A stretch of 56,334 nt of DNA from Acidobacteriota bacterium (GCA_020200235.1 JAIVJC010000012.1:1-56334); one strand, 5' to 3'; shown: positions 1 through 8,401, numbered from the stretch's first letter. The notes: generated from the sequence alone by a model not told the origin. Numbers and translations: made by a program.

Positions 1-53
1 ACCTCAAGTAGTCGCGCGATCGAAGCCGCGCGTCTCACATCTCACAATAGCAA

Positions 54-146
54 GTCGGAACCGCCTGCGGTAGCGGGCGGGTCTCTCGCACCATACTAAC
101 CCGCCCGTTGTGCACATACCCGCCCGCTACCGCAGGCGGTTCCGAC
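54..146. repeat. REP-like inverted repeat, family R copy 1
   Basis: A perfect 29-bp inverted repeat: the left arm (54-82) starts GTCGGAACCGCCTGCGGTAG and the right arm (118-146) is its exact reverse complement, around a 35-nt loop that holds a further partial copy (ACCCGCCCG, about 99-107). Each arm also contains a small internal palindrome (CCGCC/GGCGG), the layout of REP/BIME elements. It ends one base before the stop codon of the histidine kinase at 147, so it would form the 3' end of that transcript. Other copies are at 15057-15130, 24329-24359 and 30502-30535. Confidence 0.85.
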
Positions 147-1826
147 TCACCCCGTGACGACGCGGCCGGCGAGGTTCGCGATGACCGTGACGAGTTCGGC
201 GGCTCTGACGGGCTTCGGCAGGTGAACCTGGAAGCCCGCGCGCATGGCGCGCATCCGATCCTCGGCGTGCGCGTAGGCGGTGAGCGCGGCGGCGGGCGTG
301 CGGCCCCCGCGCTCGGGCGGGAGCCTGCGGACTTTGTCGATCAGCGCGTAGCCGTCTTCGCCGGGCATCCCGATGTCGGCGAGCAGCACGTCCGGCAACT
401 CGCGCTCGATCGCCGCTAGCGCCTCGGCGGCCGATCCGGCGGTCAGGGCCTCCGCGCCGCACTCGGAGAGCGTCCGCGCGAACAGCTCGCGCGCGTCCGG
501 CTCGTCGTCCACGACCAGCACTCTCACGCCCGCGAGGCGCTCGCAGTCGAGGGCGCCCGCGGGCACCGGGCGCTCGTCGGCGCGCTCGACCGTGACCTGA
601 TCGCCCTGCGACGGCGGCTGCGAGGCCGGCAGCCTGACCCTGAAGGTCGTGCCGTGCTGCGCGCCCGCGCTGTCGACGGAGACCTCGCCGCCGTGCAGCT
701 CCGTGAGCTGGCGCACGATCGCCAGGCCGAGACCGAGACCGCCGTAGGTGCGCGTCGTCGCGGCGTCAGCCTGCCGGAAGCGGTCGAAGACGTGAGGCAG
801 GAACTGCGGCTCGATGCCGATCCCCGTGTCGCTCACCTCGATCTCGACTACGGACGCGGCGCGCGCCAGGCGCACCTCGACGCGCCCGCCCGCGGGCGTG
901 AACTTGACGGCGTTGTTGACGAGGTTCCAGACGATCTGCTGGAGGCGGTCGGCGTCGCCCGAGACCGACCCCGCCGCCGGATCGAGCGCGGTGCGCAGCT
1001 CGATGCCCTTCGACTCCGCCGCGGGGCGCACGGCTTCGAGCGCCGCCTCGATCACGGAGGTGAGATCGACCGAGCGCACGTCGAGCAGGAGTTTGCCGGA
1101 GATGATGCGCGAGACGTCGAGCAGGTCTTCGACGAGGTGGAGCTGCGCCTGACCGTTGCGCTCGATCACTTCGAGCGCGTGCGCGCCGATCTGCTCGTCG
1201 GGCACGCCGCGGCGCAGCAGCCCGGCCCAGCCGAGGATGGCGGTCAGGGGCGTGCGCAGCTCGTGCGAGACGGTGGCGAGGAACTCGTCCTTGAGGCGGC
1301 TGTTGGCTTCGGCGTCGAGGCGCGCCGCCTGCTCGCTCGCGAGCAGCTGCTCGCGCTCCTCGCGGGCGCGCGCGAGCGCGTCGAGGTGATCGCGCACCTC
1401 GTACTGCCTCTGCCGCGCGCGCAGCGCCGAGCGGACGACGCTCAGGATCGTGACGATGTGCGCCGGGCGCTCGATGAAGGTGACGTTGCCGATCTCGCCG
1501 AGCGCGTCGAGCGAGGAGCGTGTCTCGGCGGCGCTCGCGCCGCTGCGGGTGAGGACGATGAGCGGCAGATCAGACCACGGCGCCTGCGCGCCGAGCGTCG
1601 CGGCGAGAGACTTCGCGCCCGCTTCGGTCAGCGCCTCGCTCGTGAGGAACGCCGCGCCCGCGCCGCGCTCCACCTCGCGGCACAGCTCTTCGACGCCCGC
1701 GTACTCCTCCGCCGCGATGCCGTGCTCGCCGAGCGCGGCGCACGCGAGCGCGGCGTCGCGCCCGACGGGCGCGACGACGAGGACGCGCATTTCGTCTTTG
1801 ACGGCTTCAGCCTTCAGTGTCGCCAC
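147..1826 (-). CDS. Hybrid histidine kinase with degenerate N-terminal receiver
   Basis: A 559-residue soluble sensor kinase. Residues about 13-130 have the fold signature of a receiver (MRVLVVAP, hydrophobic strands) but lack the acidic pocket and phosphoacceptor Asp. A coiled coil (about 130-180) leads to HisKA with SHELRTPL (phosphoacceptor His188), then HATPase_c with an N box (WNLVNNAVKFTP), DTGIGIEP and GLGLGLAIV. The C-terminal receiver (about 425-555) keeps VVDDEP acidic residues, Asp484 in ADIGMPG and the conserved Lys in PKPV. There are no membrane segments, so it probably senses a cytoplasmic partner. The start lies 10 bp after the stop of the KaiC-like ATPase gene, so the two are almost certainly one operon, and the pseudo-receiver may be the contact with that ATPase (inference). 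Confidence 0.92.
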   Translation of the reverse strand: MATLKAEAVKDEMRVLVVAPVGRDAALACAALGEHGIAAEEYAGVEELCREVERGAGAAFLTSEALTEAGAKSLAATLGAQAPWSDLPLIVLTRSGASAAETRSSLDALGEIGNVTFIERPAHIVTILSVVRSALRARQRQYEVRDHLDALARAREEREQLLASEQAARLDAEANSRLKDEFLATVSHELRTPLTAILGWAGLLRRGVPDEQIGAHALEVIERNGQAQLHLVEDLLDVSRIISGKLLLDVRSVDLTSVIEAALEAVRPAAESKGIELRTALDPAAGSVSGDADRLQQIVWNLVNNAVKFTPAGGRVEVRLARAASVVEIEVSDTGIGIEPQFLPHVFDRFRQADAATTRTYGGLGLGLAIVRQLTELHGGEVSVDSAGAQHGTTFRVRLPASQPPSQGDQVTVERADERPVPAGALDCERLAGVRVLVVDDEPDARELFARTLSECGAEALTAGSAAEALAAIERELPDVLLADIGMPGEDGYALIDKVRRLPPERGGRTPAAALTAYAHAEDRMRAMRAGFQVHLPKPVRAAELVTVIANLAGRVVTG

Positions 1827-1836
1827 CGCCCGCCCC

Positions 1837-3366
1837 TTATTCTTCCCCGTTCTTCGTGAGCAGCGCCGCCGCGCCGCCGCGGAAGACCGGCACGCCCATC
1901 AGCACGCCGTGAAACTCGTCGAGCGCGCGCCCGACGCTGATGCCCTGCGACGAGAGCTGGAGCTCGCGGATCGTGCGCTCATGAACGCCGGTGCGCTTCT
2001 TGATGACGGAGATGGCGTTGCGCACCGCGCCCGCCGCCTCGAAGTAGCGGAAGAGCACCACGGTGTCGGCCATGTAGCTCACGTCCACCGGCGAAGTCAT
2101 CGAGGCGCCGAGGAAGCCGTGCTGCGCCGTGATGACGAGTGTGACGACGCCCCGCTGGTTGAGGTAGGCGAGCAGCTCGTGCATCTGCGCGGTCAGGTAG
2201 CGCGCCTCCGGCATCGCCATCAGGTACCCGTTCAAACTGTCGATGACGACGACGCGCGTCCGCCGCTCGTCGATGCCGCGGCGGACGATGTGCGCGAACT
2301 CGCCGGGCGACAGTTCCGCCGGATCGATCTGCTTAATGTTGACGAGCCCGGCTTCGACGTGGCGCGCGAGATCGATGCCGAGCCCTTCGGCGCGCACGAG
2401 GTAAGTCGTCAAGCCCTCGTCGAAGATGTAGATGTCCGCCGACTCGCCGCGCGCGGCGACGGCGGCGGCGAACTGCGCGGCGACCGACGACTTGCCCGAC
2501 CCGGCGGGTCCCATCAGGAGCGTGCTCGTGCCGCGGTCGAGCCCGCCGCCCATCAGCGCGTCCATCTCCGCGACGCCGCTCGGCACGGGCTCGCGCGTGG
2601 ACGGTTCGCGGTGCTCGGCGGCGACCAGGCGCGGGAAGACGACCGTCCCCCCCGTCTCGATCTTGAAGTCGTGGTTGCCGCCGCGGTAGCGCGCGCCGCG
2701 CAGCTTCTTGACGCACAGCGTCCGGCGCTCCGCCCCGTAGCCCTGCCCGGTCTGTTCAAGCACGACGACGCCGTGCGCGATGGAGTGGACTTGCAGGTCG
2801 GCGTCCAGCGAGGTGCGGTCGTCGAGCGTGAGCACGGTGCAGCCGCGCCCGGCGAAGAAGCGCTTGAGCGCGAGCACCTGGCGGCGGTAGCGCAGGGCGT
2901 CGCCCGCGAGCAGGCGCATCTCCGAGAGCGAGTCGATGACGACCCGGCGGGGCTTAAGCCGCTCGAACTCCGCGAGCATCGCCTTGACGGTCTCGCCCAG
3001 CTCGATCTCCGCCGGGTGGAAGATCGTGTACTGCGACTCGGGGCGCAGCGCCTCCTCGTGCGGGATCATCTCGTAGATGTTGACGCCGTCGAGCACCCAC
3101 CCGTGCGAGCGCGCGACGGCGCGCATCTCCTCCTCCGTCTCCGAGAGCGTGACGTAGAGCACCGCCTCGCCGCGGCGCGCGCCCTCCATCAGGAACTGCA
3201 TCGCGAGCGTGGTCTTGCCCGTGCCGGGATCGCCCTCGACGAGGTAGAGCCGGTTGGCGGGGAAGCCGCCGCCCAGCACGTCGTCTAATCCCCCGACGCC
3301 CGTCCCCATCCGCTCCTCGGCGCGCGGCGCCGCGCGCATCCCTTCCTGCTGCTGAGACTCGTCCAT
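1837..3366 (-). CDS. Tandem KaiC-like RecA-family ATPase
   Basis: A 509-residue protein with two KaiC/RecA-type ATPase domains. Domain 1 has Walker A GDPGTGKT (residues 45-52), the acidic stretch LSETEEEM and Walker B RVVIDSLSEM. Domain 2 has GPAGSGKS (286-293), the FDEGL acidic motif and VVVIDSLNGYL. The double-domain size matches circadian clock KaiC (about 520 residues), but no KaiA or KaiB gene is in the window. Outside cyanobacteria such proteins are generally found next to histidine kinases and thought to act as ATP-driven signalling hubs. Here the kinase follows after 10 bp. Start ATG (MDESQQQEG) chosen as the first start in frame. The N-terminal 20 residues are low complexity. Confidence 0.93.
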   Translation of the reverse strand: MDESQQQEGMRAAPRAEERMGTGVGGLDDVLGGGFPANRLYLVEGDPGTGKTTLAMQFLMEGARRGEAVLYVTLSETEEEMRAVARSHGWVLDGVNIYEMIPHEEALRPESQYTIFHPAEIELGETVKAMLAEFERLKPRRVVIDSLSEMRLLAGDALRYRRQVLALKRFFAGRGCTVLTLDDRTSLDADLQVHSIAHGVVVLEQTGQGYGAERRTLCVKKLRGARYRGGNHDFKIETGGTVVFPRLVAAEHREPSTREPVPSGVAEMDALMGGGLDRGTSTLLMGPAGSGKSSVAAQFAAAVAARGESADIYIFDEGLTTYLVRAEGLGIDLARHVEAGLVNIKQIDPAELSPGEFAHIVRRGIDERRTRVVVIDSLNGYLMAMPEARYLTAQMHELLAYLNQRGVVTLVITAQHGFLGASMTSPVDVSYMADTVVLFRYFEAAGAVRNAISVIKKRTGVHERTIRELQLSSQGISVGRALDEFHGVLMGVPVFRGGAAALLTKNGEE

Positions 3367-3491
3367 GTCTGCCCCAGGTTAATTTTTGAAAGATACGGTT
3401 TGCGCTCGAAGATACCAGAGCGGGGCGACCGCGCGCCAGCTTAATTTCCGGGATCGCGGGATCGTCGCCGACGCGCGCGCGCGGCAAACAA

Positions 3492-3546
3492 TTCGCGGCT
3501 GACGATTCGCCATCCTTTAACGAGTCGTCAGCCGCGAAAATTTTTT
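3492..3546. terminator. 14-bp stem-loop followed by T6
   Basis: Arms 3492-3505 and 3525-3538 are perfectly complementary (TTCGCGGCTGACGA and its complement) and on the plus strand run straight into AATTTTTT (to 3546). It has the form of a rho-independent terminator, although no plus-strand gene lies upstream in the window. Read on the minus strand it would sit in the leader of the KaiC-like gene, about 125 bp before its start. Confidence 0.55.
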
Positions 3547-3565
3547 GTCGCAGGAATGACGAAGA

Positions 3566-3593
3566 CCCCGCCGCGCGGTAAAGCGCGGCGGGG
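3566..3593. terminator. 11-bp GC stem-loop
   Basis: Arms 3566-3576 (CCCCGCCGCGC) and 3583-3593 pair perfectly over a 6-nt loop (GGTAAA). There is no T-tract on either side. It lies downstream of the 36-codon minus-strand gene, so it could end that transcript. Confidence 0.5.
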
Positions 3594-3600
3594 CTTCGCT

Positions 3601-3665
3601 CCGTGGCGGGGAGCTTGGTGAGCCCCCGCGGCCCCCGACAAGCTCTGGGGGCTCGCTCCCCACGG
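3601..3665. terminator. Multi-segment GC-rich stem-loop
   Basis: Three paired segments in register: CCGTG/CACGG at the base, GGGGAGC (3608-3614) with GCTCCCC (3655-3661), and GAGCCCCC (3620-3627) with GGGGGCTC (3647-3654), with a 19-nt loop. It starts 6 bases after the stop codon of the small minus-strand gene at 3672 and is the best candidate for its terminator. Confidence 0.55.
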
Positions 3666-3671
3666 GGAGAT

Positions 3672-3782
3672 CTAGCGGACGATCTGCGCGCTGACCGTCT
3701 TCGTTAGCGGGTTGACGCTGAAGCGGACGAGTCGGGTCGGCGTGCTGACGCCCGTCGCGAGCAGTGTGGACAGTTTTTTCAT
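3672..3782 (-). CDS. 36-residue peptide of unknown function
   Basis: A short open frame: begins MKKLSTLLATG, ends KTVSAQIVR, with no Cys, basic overall and rich in Thr, Val and Ser. A purine-rich stretch (GAGAGGGAGAGGG) directly precedes the ATG. An in-frame ATG nine codons upstream (MRTILRGRG, with GAGGAG 13 nt before it) is an alternative start giving 45 residues. The N-terminus (MKK plus a short hydrophobic run) hints at a truncated export signal but has no clear hydrophobic core or cleavage site. It is flanked by five strong hairpins and no modification enzyme is adjacent. I do not recognise it. The evidence is the Shine-Dalgarno-like stretch, clean boundaries and a hairpin right after the stop. 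Confidence 0.45.
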   Translation of the reverse strand: MKKLSTLLATGVSTPTRLVRFSVNPLTKTVSAQIVR

Positions 3783-4128
3783 CCCTCTCCCTCTCAAAAT
3801 CGTTCTCATCGCCGGGAATAAACTCCTCGGTTAAATCGTGTGGAGAAATTAGACCCGGGGCGTTGAGGAAAACTTGAGGCGGAGAGGGAACCGGAAAGGC
3901 GCGTTTTTCACCAGGAAAAACGCGCCTTTCCGCGCCGGTCGGAAGACTTGAGGAGGACTTGAGAAGATTGCGATTCGGTTGCGACGCTTTGAGGCGCGGG
4001 CGCGCGCCTCAAAGCGTCCGTCCTCAAACGCACAGACTCACAAGGCGGGGTATCTATCTTTCAGCTCGCCGAAGCGGTAAGGATCGGCGACGCGCCCATG
4101 CTCACGGCGCGCTCGCAGTGCGCGCCCG
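3783..4128. other. Gap with two perfect long hairpins
   Basis: No gene seen. It holds a 17-bp perfect stem-loop (3893-3909 with 3915-3931, 5-nt loop) and a 15-bp perfect stem-loop (3984-3998 with 4003-4017, 4-nt loop). Read on the minus strand both lie downstream of the oppC-like stop at 4129 and could end that transcript; neither has a clear T-tract. The A+T-rich stretch 3795-3860 could hold the promoter of the 36-codon gene, but I could not pick out -35/-10 boxes with confidence. Confidence 0.6.
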
Positions 4129-5328
4129 TCACGCGTCGCGCCCGCGGCGCAGCCCGTTCGTTAGGAGTCGCACGCCGAGGACGAAGAGGAAGATGGCGGC
4201 GGCGGGCGAGAGCAGCACGAGCGGTTGCTCCCTCAGGCGCGAGAGGTCGGACGCCTCCGCGAGCATCGTGCCCCAGCTCACCTCCGGCTCCTGCACGCCG
4301 ACGCCGAGGTAGGAGAGCGCGGTCTCCGCCAGGAGGAAAGCCGGGAGCATCAGCGAGAGCTGCACGAGGATGGCGCGCGCCGCGTTCGGCAGGACGTGGC
4401 GGAAGAGGACGCGCGACTCCCTCATGCCGAGCGCGCGCGCCGCCGTGACGTACTCCCTCTCCCTCAGCTCCAGCACGAGACCGCGCACGAGCCGCGCCAT
4501 CTCCGCCCACCCGACGGCGACGAAGATCACGACGAGGAACGCGGCGGCGCGCGCGGTCGGAAGCTCGAGGGGGAGCGCGGCGCGCGCGGCGAGGATGAGG
4601 ACGAGTTCCGGCAGCGCCATCATCGCGTCAGCCGCGCGCATGAGCACGGCGTCGGTCTTACGCCCGGCGTAACCGGCCAGGCAGCCGACGAGGACGCCGA
4701 GCGCGGCGGCCAGGATCGTGCCGACGGGCGCGACCGAGAGCGAGAATCGCGCGGCGACGAGCAGCTGCGAGAAGCGGTCGCGCCCGAGCCGGTCGGTGCC
4801 GAGCAGGTGCAGGCGCGGCGCCGGCTGAGAAGTTTGAGAAGACTGCTGATCGGAATTTTCGCCCGCGCCATTTTTTTCGCCCGCGCCACGTTCAGCCGCG
4901 ACGCCGAAGAGGTGGCGGTCGGTGGTGAAGAGTCCGAGGAACTTGTAAGTGTAGCCGCGCGCGAAGAGCGTGAGCGGGTAGCGCCGCGTCTCGTCTTCAA
5001 CGTACGCGCGCGTGACGGGGTCACTGATGCGGCGCGGGCGGACGAAGGGGCGCGCGTGGAAGTCGCCCGCGGGGTCGAAGAAGTGGAGGGGCGTGGGCGG
5101 CGCGAAAGTCTCCGCGCGCGACTGCTGGCGGTAGTCGTAGGGCGCGACGAAATCCGCGAGCGCGGCGGCGAGGTAAAAGATCGTGATGATCGCGAGGCCC
5201 GCGACGAGGCCGGCGCGGCGTCGCGCGAGGTCGCCGCCGCGACGACGAAGGCGCGCGAGGGTGTTCAGCGCGCGCGACTCTCGCACGGTCGCGCCTCTCT
5301 CGCCGGGAGGGTTGGCGGGCGGTCTCAT
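4129..5328 (-). CDS. ABC transporter permease, OppC/DppC type
   Basis: A 399-residue inner-membrane permease for peptides, nickel or similar solutes. An N-terminal segment (about residues 40-65, AGLVAGLAIITIFYLAA) is followed by a long hydrophilic stretch ending in LLGTDRLGRDRFSQLL, the typical OppC entry motif, then five membrane segments. The cytoplasmic EAA loop that docks the ATPase is clear: YVTAARALGMRESRV then HVLPNAA. It is longer than most OppC proteins (about 300) because of the insert at about 75-165, which includes a low-complexity segment. The start codon lies at the stop of the upstream oppB-like gene. That partner is broken and no ATPase genes lie nearby, so the transporter is probably incomplete here. 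Confidence 0.88.
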   Translation of the reverse strand: MRPPANPPGERGATVRESRALNTLARLRRRGGDLARRRAGLVAGLAIITIFYLAAALADFVAPYDYRQQSRAETFAPPTPLHFFDPAGDFHARPFVRPRRISDPVTRAYVEDETRRYPLTLFARGYTYKFLGLFTTDRHLFGVAAERGAGEKNGAGENSDQQSSQTSQPAPRLHLLGTDRLGRDRFSQLLVAARFSLSVAPVGTILAAALGVLVGCLAGYAGRKTDAVLMRAADAMMALPELVLILAARAALPLELPTARAAAFLVVIFVAVGWAEMARLVRGLVLELREREYVTAARALGMRESRVLFRHVLPNAARAILVQLSLMLPAFLLAETALSYLGVGVQEPEVSWGTMLAEASDLSRLREQPLVLLSPAAAIFLFVLGVRLLTNGLRRGRDA

Positions 5329-6031
5329 CAGGCGGCGCCCGCGGCGCGTCGCGGCGTCGCGCGCGCTCTCTCGTCGCGGCGCAGTCGCGGGTCGTTCAGG
5401 CGCAGCAGGACGTCGGCGCAGAGGTTGCCGAGGAGGACGGCGGTCGCCGTCACCATCACGACGCCCATCACGAGCGGCGCGTCGCGCGCCTTGACGGCTT
5501 CGACGCTGAGCGCGCCCAAGCCCTGCCAGCCGAGCACCGTCTCGACGACGACCGAGCCGCCGACGAGGCTGCCGAGCGAGTAGCCGAAGATCGTGATGAG
5601 CGGGTTTAGCGCCGCGCGCATCGCGTGGCGGTAGACGACGGCGCGCTCGGAGAGACCTTTCGCGCGCGCGACCGTCACGAAGTCTTCGGCGAGCGCGGCG
5701 CGCAGGGACTCGCGCGTCTGCGCGAGGAAGAGCGCGACGAGCGGCGCGGCGAGCACGATCGCCGGCGGCAGCACGCGCGCGAGCGTGAGGGGCGACGCCG
5801 CAGCCTCGCCCGCGCCGCCGATGGGGAAGAGGTTCGTGCGCGCGGCGAGGGCGAGCGCGACCAGGGCGAGCACGATGCCGAGACGTGCGGCTCGGAGCTG
5901 AAGGCGGAGAGCGCGTCGCCGCCCGCCGCCGCGAGCAGCCCGAAGGTGAGGGCGGAGACGACGACGAGGACGACGACGCCCTGCAAAACTCTGGAGGTGA
6001 TCAGCTTCAGCACGCGCGCAGCGGGCGGCAC
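5328..6031 (-). pseudogene. Broken OppB/DppB-type ABC permease
   Basis: Two overlapping frames together make one permease. The first, from 6031, encodes the N-terminal segment (LQGVVVLVVVSALTFGLLAAAGGDAL) and goes out of frame near 5885. The second, ending at 5328, encodes the rest, from LGIVLALVALAL onward, with the EAA loop (FVTVARAKGLSERAVVYRHAM) and SVVVETVLGWQG, both typical of OppB. Family members are normally 300-330 residues with about 80-100 residues between the first two membrane segments. Here that stretch is missing as well as the frame, so an internal deletion with a net frameshift fits better than a single-base sequencing error. It precedes the oppC-like gene and faces the substrate-binding protein gene. 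Confidence 0.8.
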
Positions 6032-6099
6032 TCGCCGCCGGACTCTTCTAACACCCTTCGTCGGGCGGCGACAAGAGTTTATTCGCGGCTGCGCCGGAT

Positions 6100-6190
6100 A
6101 AGGATGAAGGATGAAGGATGAAGGATGAAGGATGAAGTTAAAACACTTGTCTTCAGTTCATCCTTCATCCTTCATCCTTCATCCTTCATC
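6100..6190. repeat. Heptad hairpin H1 (GGATGAA x5)
   Basis: Five tandem GGATGAA units (6102-6136), a 20-nt loop (6137-6156), then four TTCATCC units plus one partial (6157-6190). The arms pair over about 28 bp. The loop segment 6139-6155 (TAAAACACTTGTCTTCA) recurs exactly at 22428-22444 in element H3. It lies between the divergent permease and binding-protein genes. Confidence 0.9.
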
Positions 6191-6326
6191 GTTTGACCCC
6201 CTCCGCCGGGGCTCATAAATTATTATGGACAACGACGATCATCCGTGATTGAATCGGTCAGCCTCGTCGAACGTCGGTTGCGAACGACCTCCCACGACGT
6301 GATTCTTCCGCCCCGGACTGACGAAG

Positions 6327-8102
6327 ATGAAAAACAGATCGCAGAGAAAGCCCCTGCTCGCCGCCCTCGTCGCCGCCGCTTGCGCGCTCGCCGCCTGCCA
6401 GCCGACCCCGCAGCAGAACGTGAACTCTAACCAGTCGCAGCTCCCGCGCGAGAAGACCACGGGCCGGCGCGGCGGGCAGTTGACCTACCGCGTGAGCGCG
6501 CCGCCCAAGACGTTCAACTACGTCATGTCCACGGGTGACGACGTGACCATCACGCTCACGCTCTTCCTGCTGTCGAGCCGACTCGTCGAGCTCGATCACG
6601 ACGCGCAAGGGTACGTGCCCGCGCTCGCCGAAGAGTGGAAGCTCGGCGCGGACGCGCGCGGCGTGGACGTGACCCTGCGCGACGGGCTGAAGTTCTCCGA
6701 CGGGCACCCGCTCACCTCCGACGACGTGGCGTTCACGCTGCGCGCGCTCTACGACCAGCGCCTCAAGCCGCCGATCTTCCGCGACGCCCTGATGACCGGG
6801 GAGAAGCCCATCGGGATCACGGTCGCCGACGCGCGCCGCTTCACGCTCACTTTCGCCGAGCCGGTGAACGTCCCCGAAAATTACATGTCGAACCTCGCCG
6901 TCGTGCCGCGCCACGTCTTCGAGCCGCTGCTCGATTCGGGCAAGCTCCCGGAGGCGTACAGCGTCACGAGCGATCCGAAGTCGATGGTCACGTCGGGCAA
7001 GTTCGTCGTCGAGTCGAGCGCGCCGGGCGAGCGCGTCGTGCTGGCGCGCAACCCCTTCTACTGGAAGAAGGACTCGGCCGGCAACCAGCTGCCGTACCTC
7101 GACCGCCTCGCGCTCGAAGTCATCTCGGACGAGAGCAACGCCATCGCGCGCTTAGGTCAGGGCTCGCTCGACATCTACGACCGCGTGCGCCCGGCGGACT
7201 TCGCGAGCGTGCGCGCGGGGGCGGGCAACGCGCGCGGCTACGATCTCGGCCCCGGCCTCTACGCCGACGATCTCTGGTTCAACCTCAACCCGGGCCGGCG
7301 CGCCGACGGCAAGCCCTACGTCGATCCGAACAAGCTCGCGTGGTTTACGGACGTGCGCTTCCGCCGCGCCGTCGCGCACGCCATCGACCGCGAGCACATC
7401 GCGCAGAACGTCTGGCAGGGCTTGGCGACGCCGCTCTCCGGCTTCGTCACGCCGGGCAACCACGCCTGGGCGGCGACCGATCTGCCGCGCATCAATTACG
7501 ATCTCGACAAGTCGCGCGCCCTGTTGAAAGAAGCCGGCTTCGTGACGCGCGGGACGCCCGAGTCGCCGGAGCTTTACGACGCGAAGGGCAACCGCGTCGA
7601 GTTCACCGTGATCGCCCCGGCGGGAACGAAGACGCGCGTGGATTCGGCGACGGTCGTGCAGGAGGACTTGGCGAAGCTGGGGATGAAGATCACGGTCGCG
7701 CAAATCGAGAACGCGCAGCTCGCCGGGCGCATCAACGAGTCGTTCGACTACGAGGCGATCTTCTACGGCACGTCGGCGACCGAGCCCGACCCCTCGTCGT
7801 ACGCGGACGTGCTGCGCAGCAATAGCCCGCAGCACTTGTGGAGCCCGAGCCAGCCGAAGCCCTCAACCGAGTGGGAGGCGCGCATCGACGAGCTGGCGGC
7901 GCGCCAGGCGCACGAGACCGACCGCGAGCGCCGGCGCGCCATCTTCCGCGACATCCAGCAGATCATGGCGGAGCAACTGCCGCTCATCCCCATCGCCTCG
8001 CGCCACATCGCCGTCGCCGCCAACGCGCGCGTGGGCAACTACCGACCGAGCCCGCTCCCGCCCTTCTCGCTCTGGAACGCGGAGGAGCTGTTCGTCAAGT
8101 AA
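6327..8102 (+). CDS. Family 5 solute-binding lipoprotein (OppA/DppA type)
   Basis: A 591-residue extracytoplasmic binding protein for peptides or related solutes. A basic N-terminus and hydrophobic stretch lead to the lipobox LAAC (Cys24), so it should be a lipoprotein. A short Gln/Asn-rich linker follows, then the SBP_bac_5 domain, with the family landmarks LAEEWKLGAD, GLKFSDGHPLTSDDVAFTLR, the RRAVAHAIDR segment and a C-terminal IQQIMAEQLPLIPI. It is divergent from the permease genes, separated by heptad hairpin H1. The only oppB-like permease beside it is broken, so its partner may be encoded elsewhere. Confidence 0.93.
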   Translation: MKNRSQRKPLLAALVAAACALAACQPTPQQNVNSNQSQLPREKTTGRRGGQLTYRVSAPPKTFNYVMSTGDDVTITLTLFLLSSRLVELDHDAQGYVPALAEEWKLGADARGVDVTLRDGLKFSDGHPLTSDDVAFTLRALYDQRLKPPIFRDALMTGEKPIGITVADARRFTLTFAEPVNVPENYMSNLAVVPRHVFEPLLDSGKLPEAYSVTSDPKSMVTSGKFVVESSAPGERVVLARNPFYWKKDSAGNQLPYLDRLALEVISDESNAIARLGQGSLDIYDRVRPADFASVRAGAGNARGYDLGPGLYADDLWFNLNPGRRADGKPYVDPNKLAWFTDVRFRRAVAHAIDREHIAQNVWQGLATPLSGFVTPGNHAWAATDLPRINYDLDKSRALLKEAGFVTRGTPESPELYDAKGNRVEFTVIAPAGTKTRVDSATVVQEDLAKLGMKITVAQIENAQLAGRINESFDYEAIFYGTSATEPDPSSYADVLRSNSPQHLWSPSQPKPSTEWEARIDELAARQAHETDRERRRAIFRDIQQIMAEQLPLIPIASRHIAVAANARVGNYRPSPLPPFSLWNAEELFVK

Positions 8103-8179
8103 GAAGTTAGACGAGAGTAGAAAGCGAAAGAGACCGAAGTCGCGACGCGGATTTAAGCCGCGGTAGCGGCGAAAGATCG

Positions 8180-8332
8180 TAGCCCACGGCGCGAGCCGTG
8201 GGTTCGTCGTCGGATTAAGAACCGAGAGCCCCTGAAAGGGGCGAAAGAATCGCGAGGTAAAGATTCTTTCGCCCCTTTCAGGGGCTCTTAAATTTTGTGT
8301 TGCTCTGTTCCCACGGCTCGCGCCGTGGGCTA
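8180..8332. repeat. Nested double palindrome between convergent genes
   Basis: Outer arms 8180-8202 and 8310-8332 are perfectly complementary over 23 bp, and each arm is itself a hairpin (CCCACGGC-GCGA-GCCGTGGG). Inside them, arms 8225-8251 and 8262-8288 are perfectly complementary over 27 bp around a 10-nt loop, and each inner arm again holds a small palindrome (AGCCCCTGAAAGGGGC). The right inner arm is followed by TTAAATTTT. It sits between the convergent binding-protein and subtilase genes and could terminate both. The rest of the gap (8103-8179, 8333-8401) shows no gene. Confidence 0.9.
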
Positions 8333-8401
8333 AATCCTTACGCCCGCTCTCGCGGGCTGTCCGCCGTCCGGCGTTCGTCGTGCGCCGGGCGGCGCCGCGC
8401 G

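Noticed and set aside
654..3288. Long plus-strand frames opposite the kinase and KaiC-like genes
   Set aside because: Low-complexity Arg/Ala-rich translations with no motifs; minus-strand genes explain the region.
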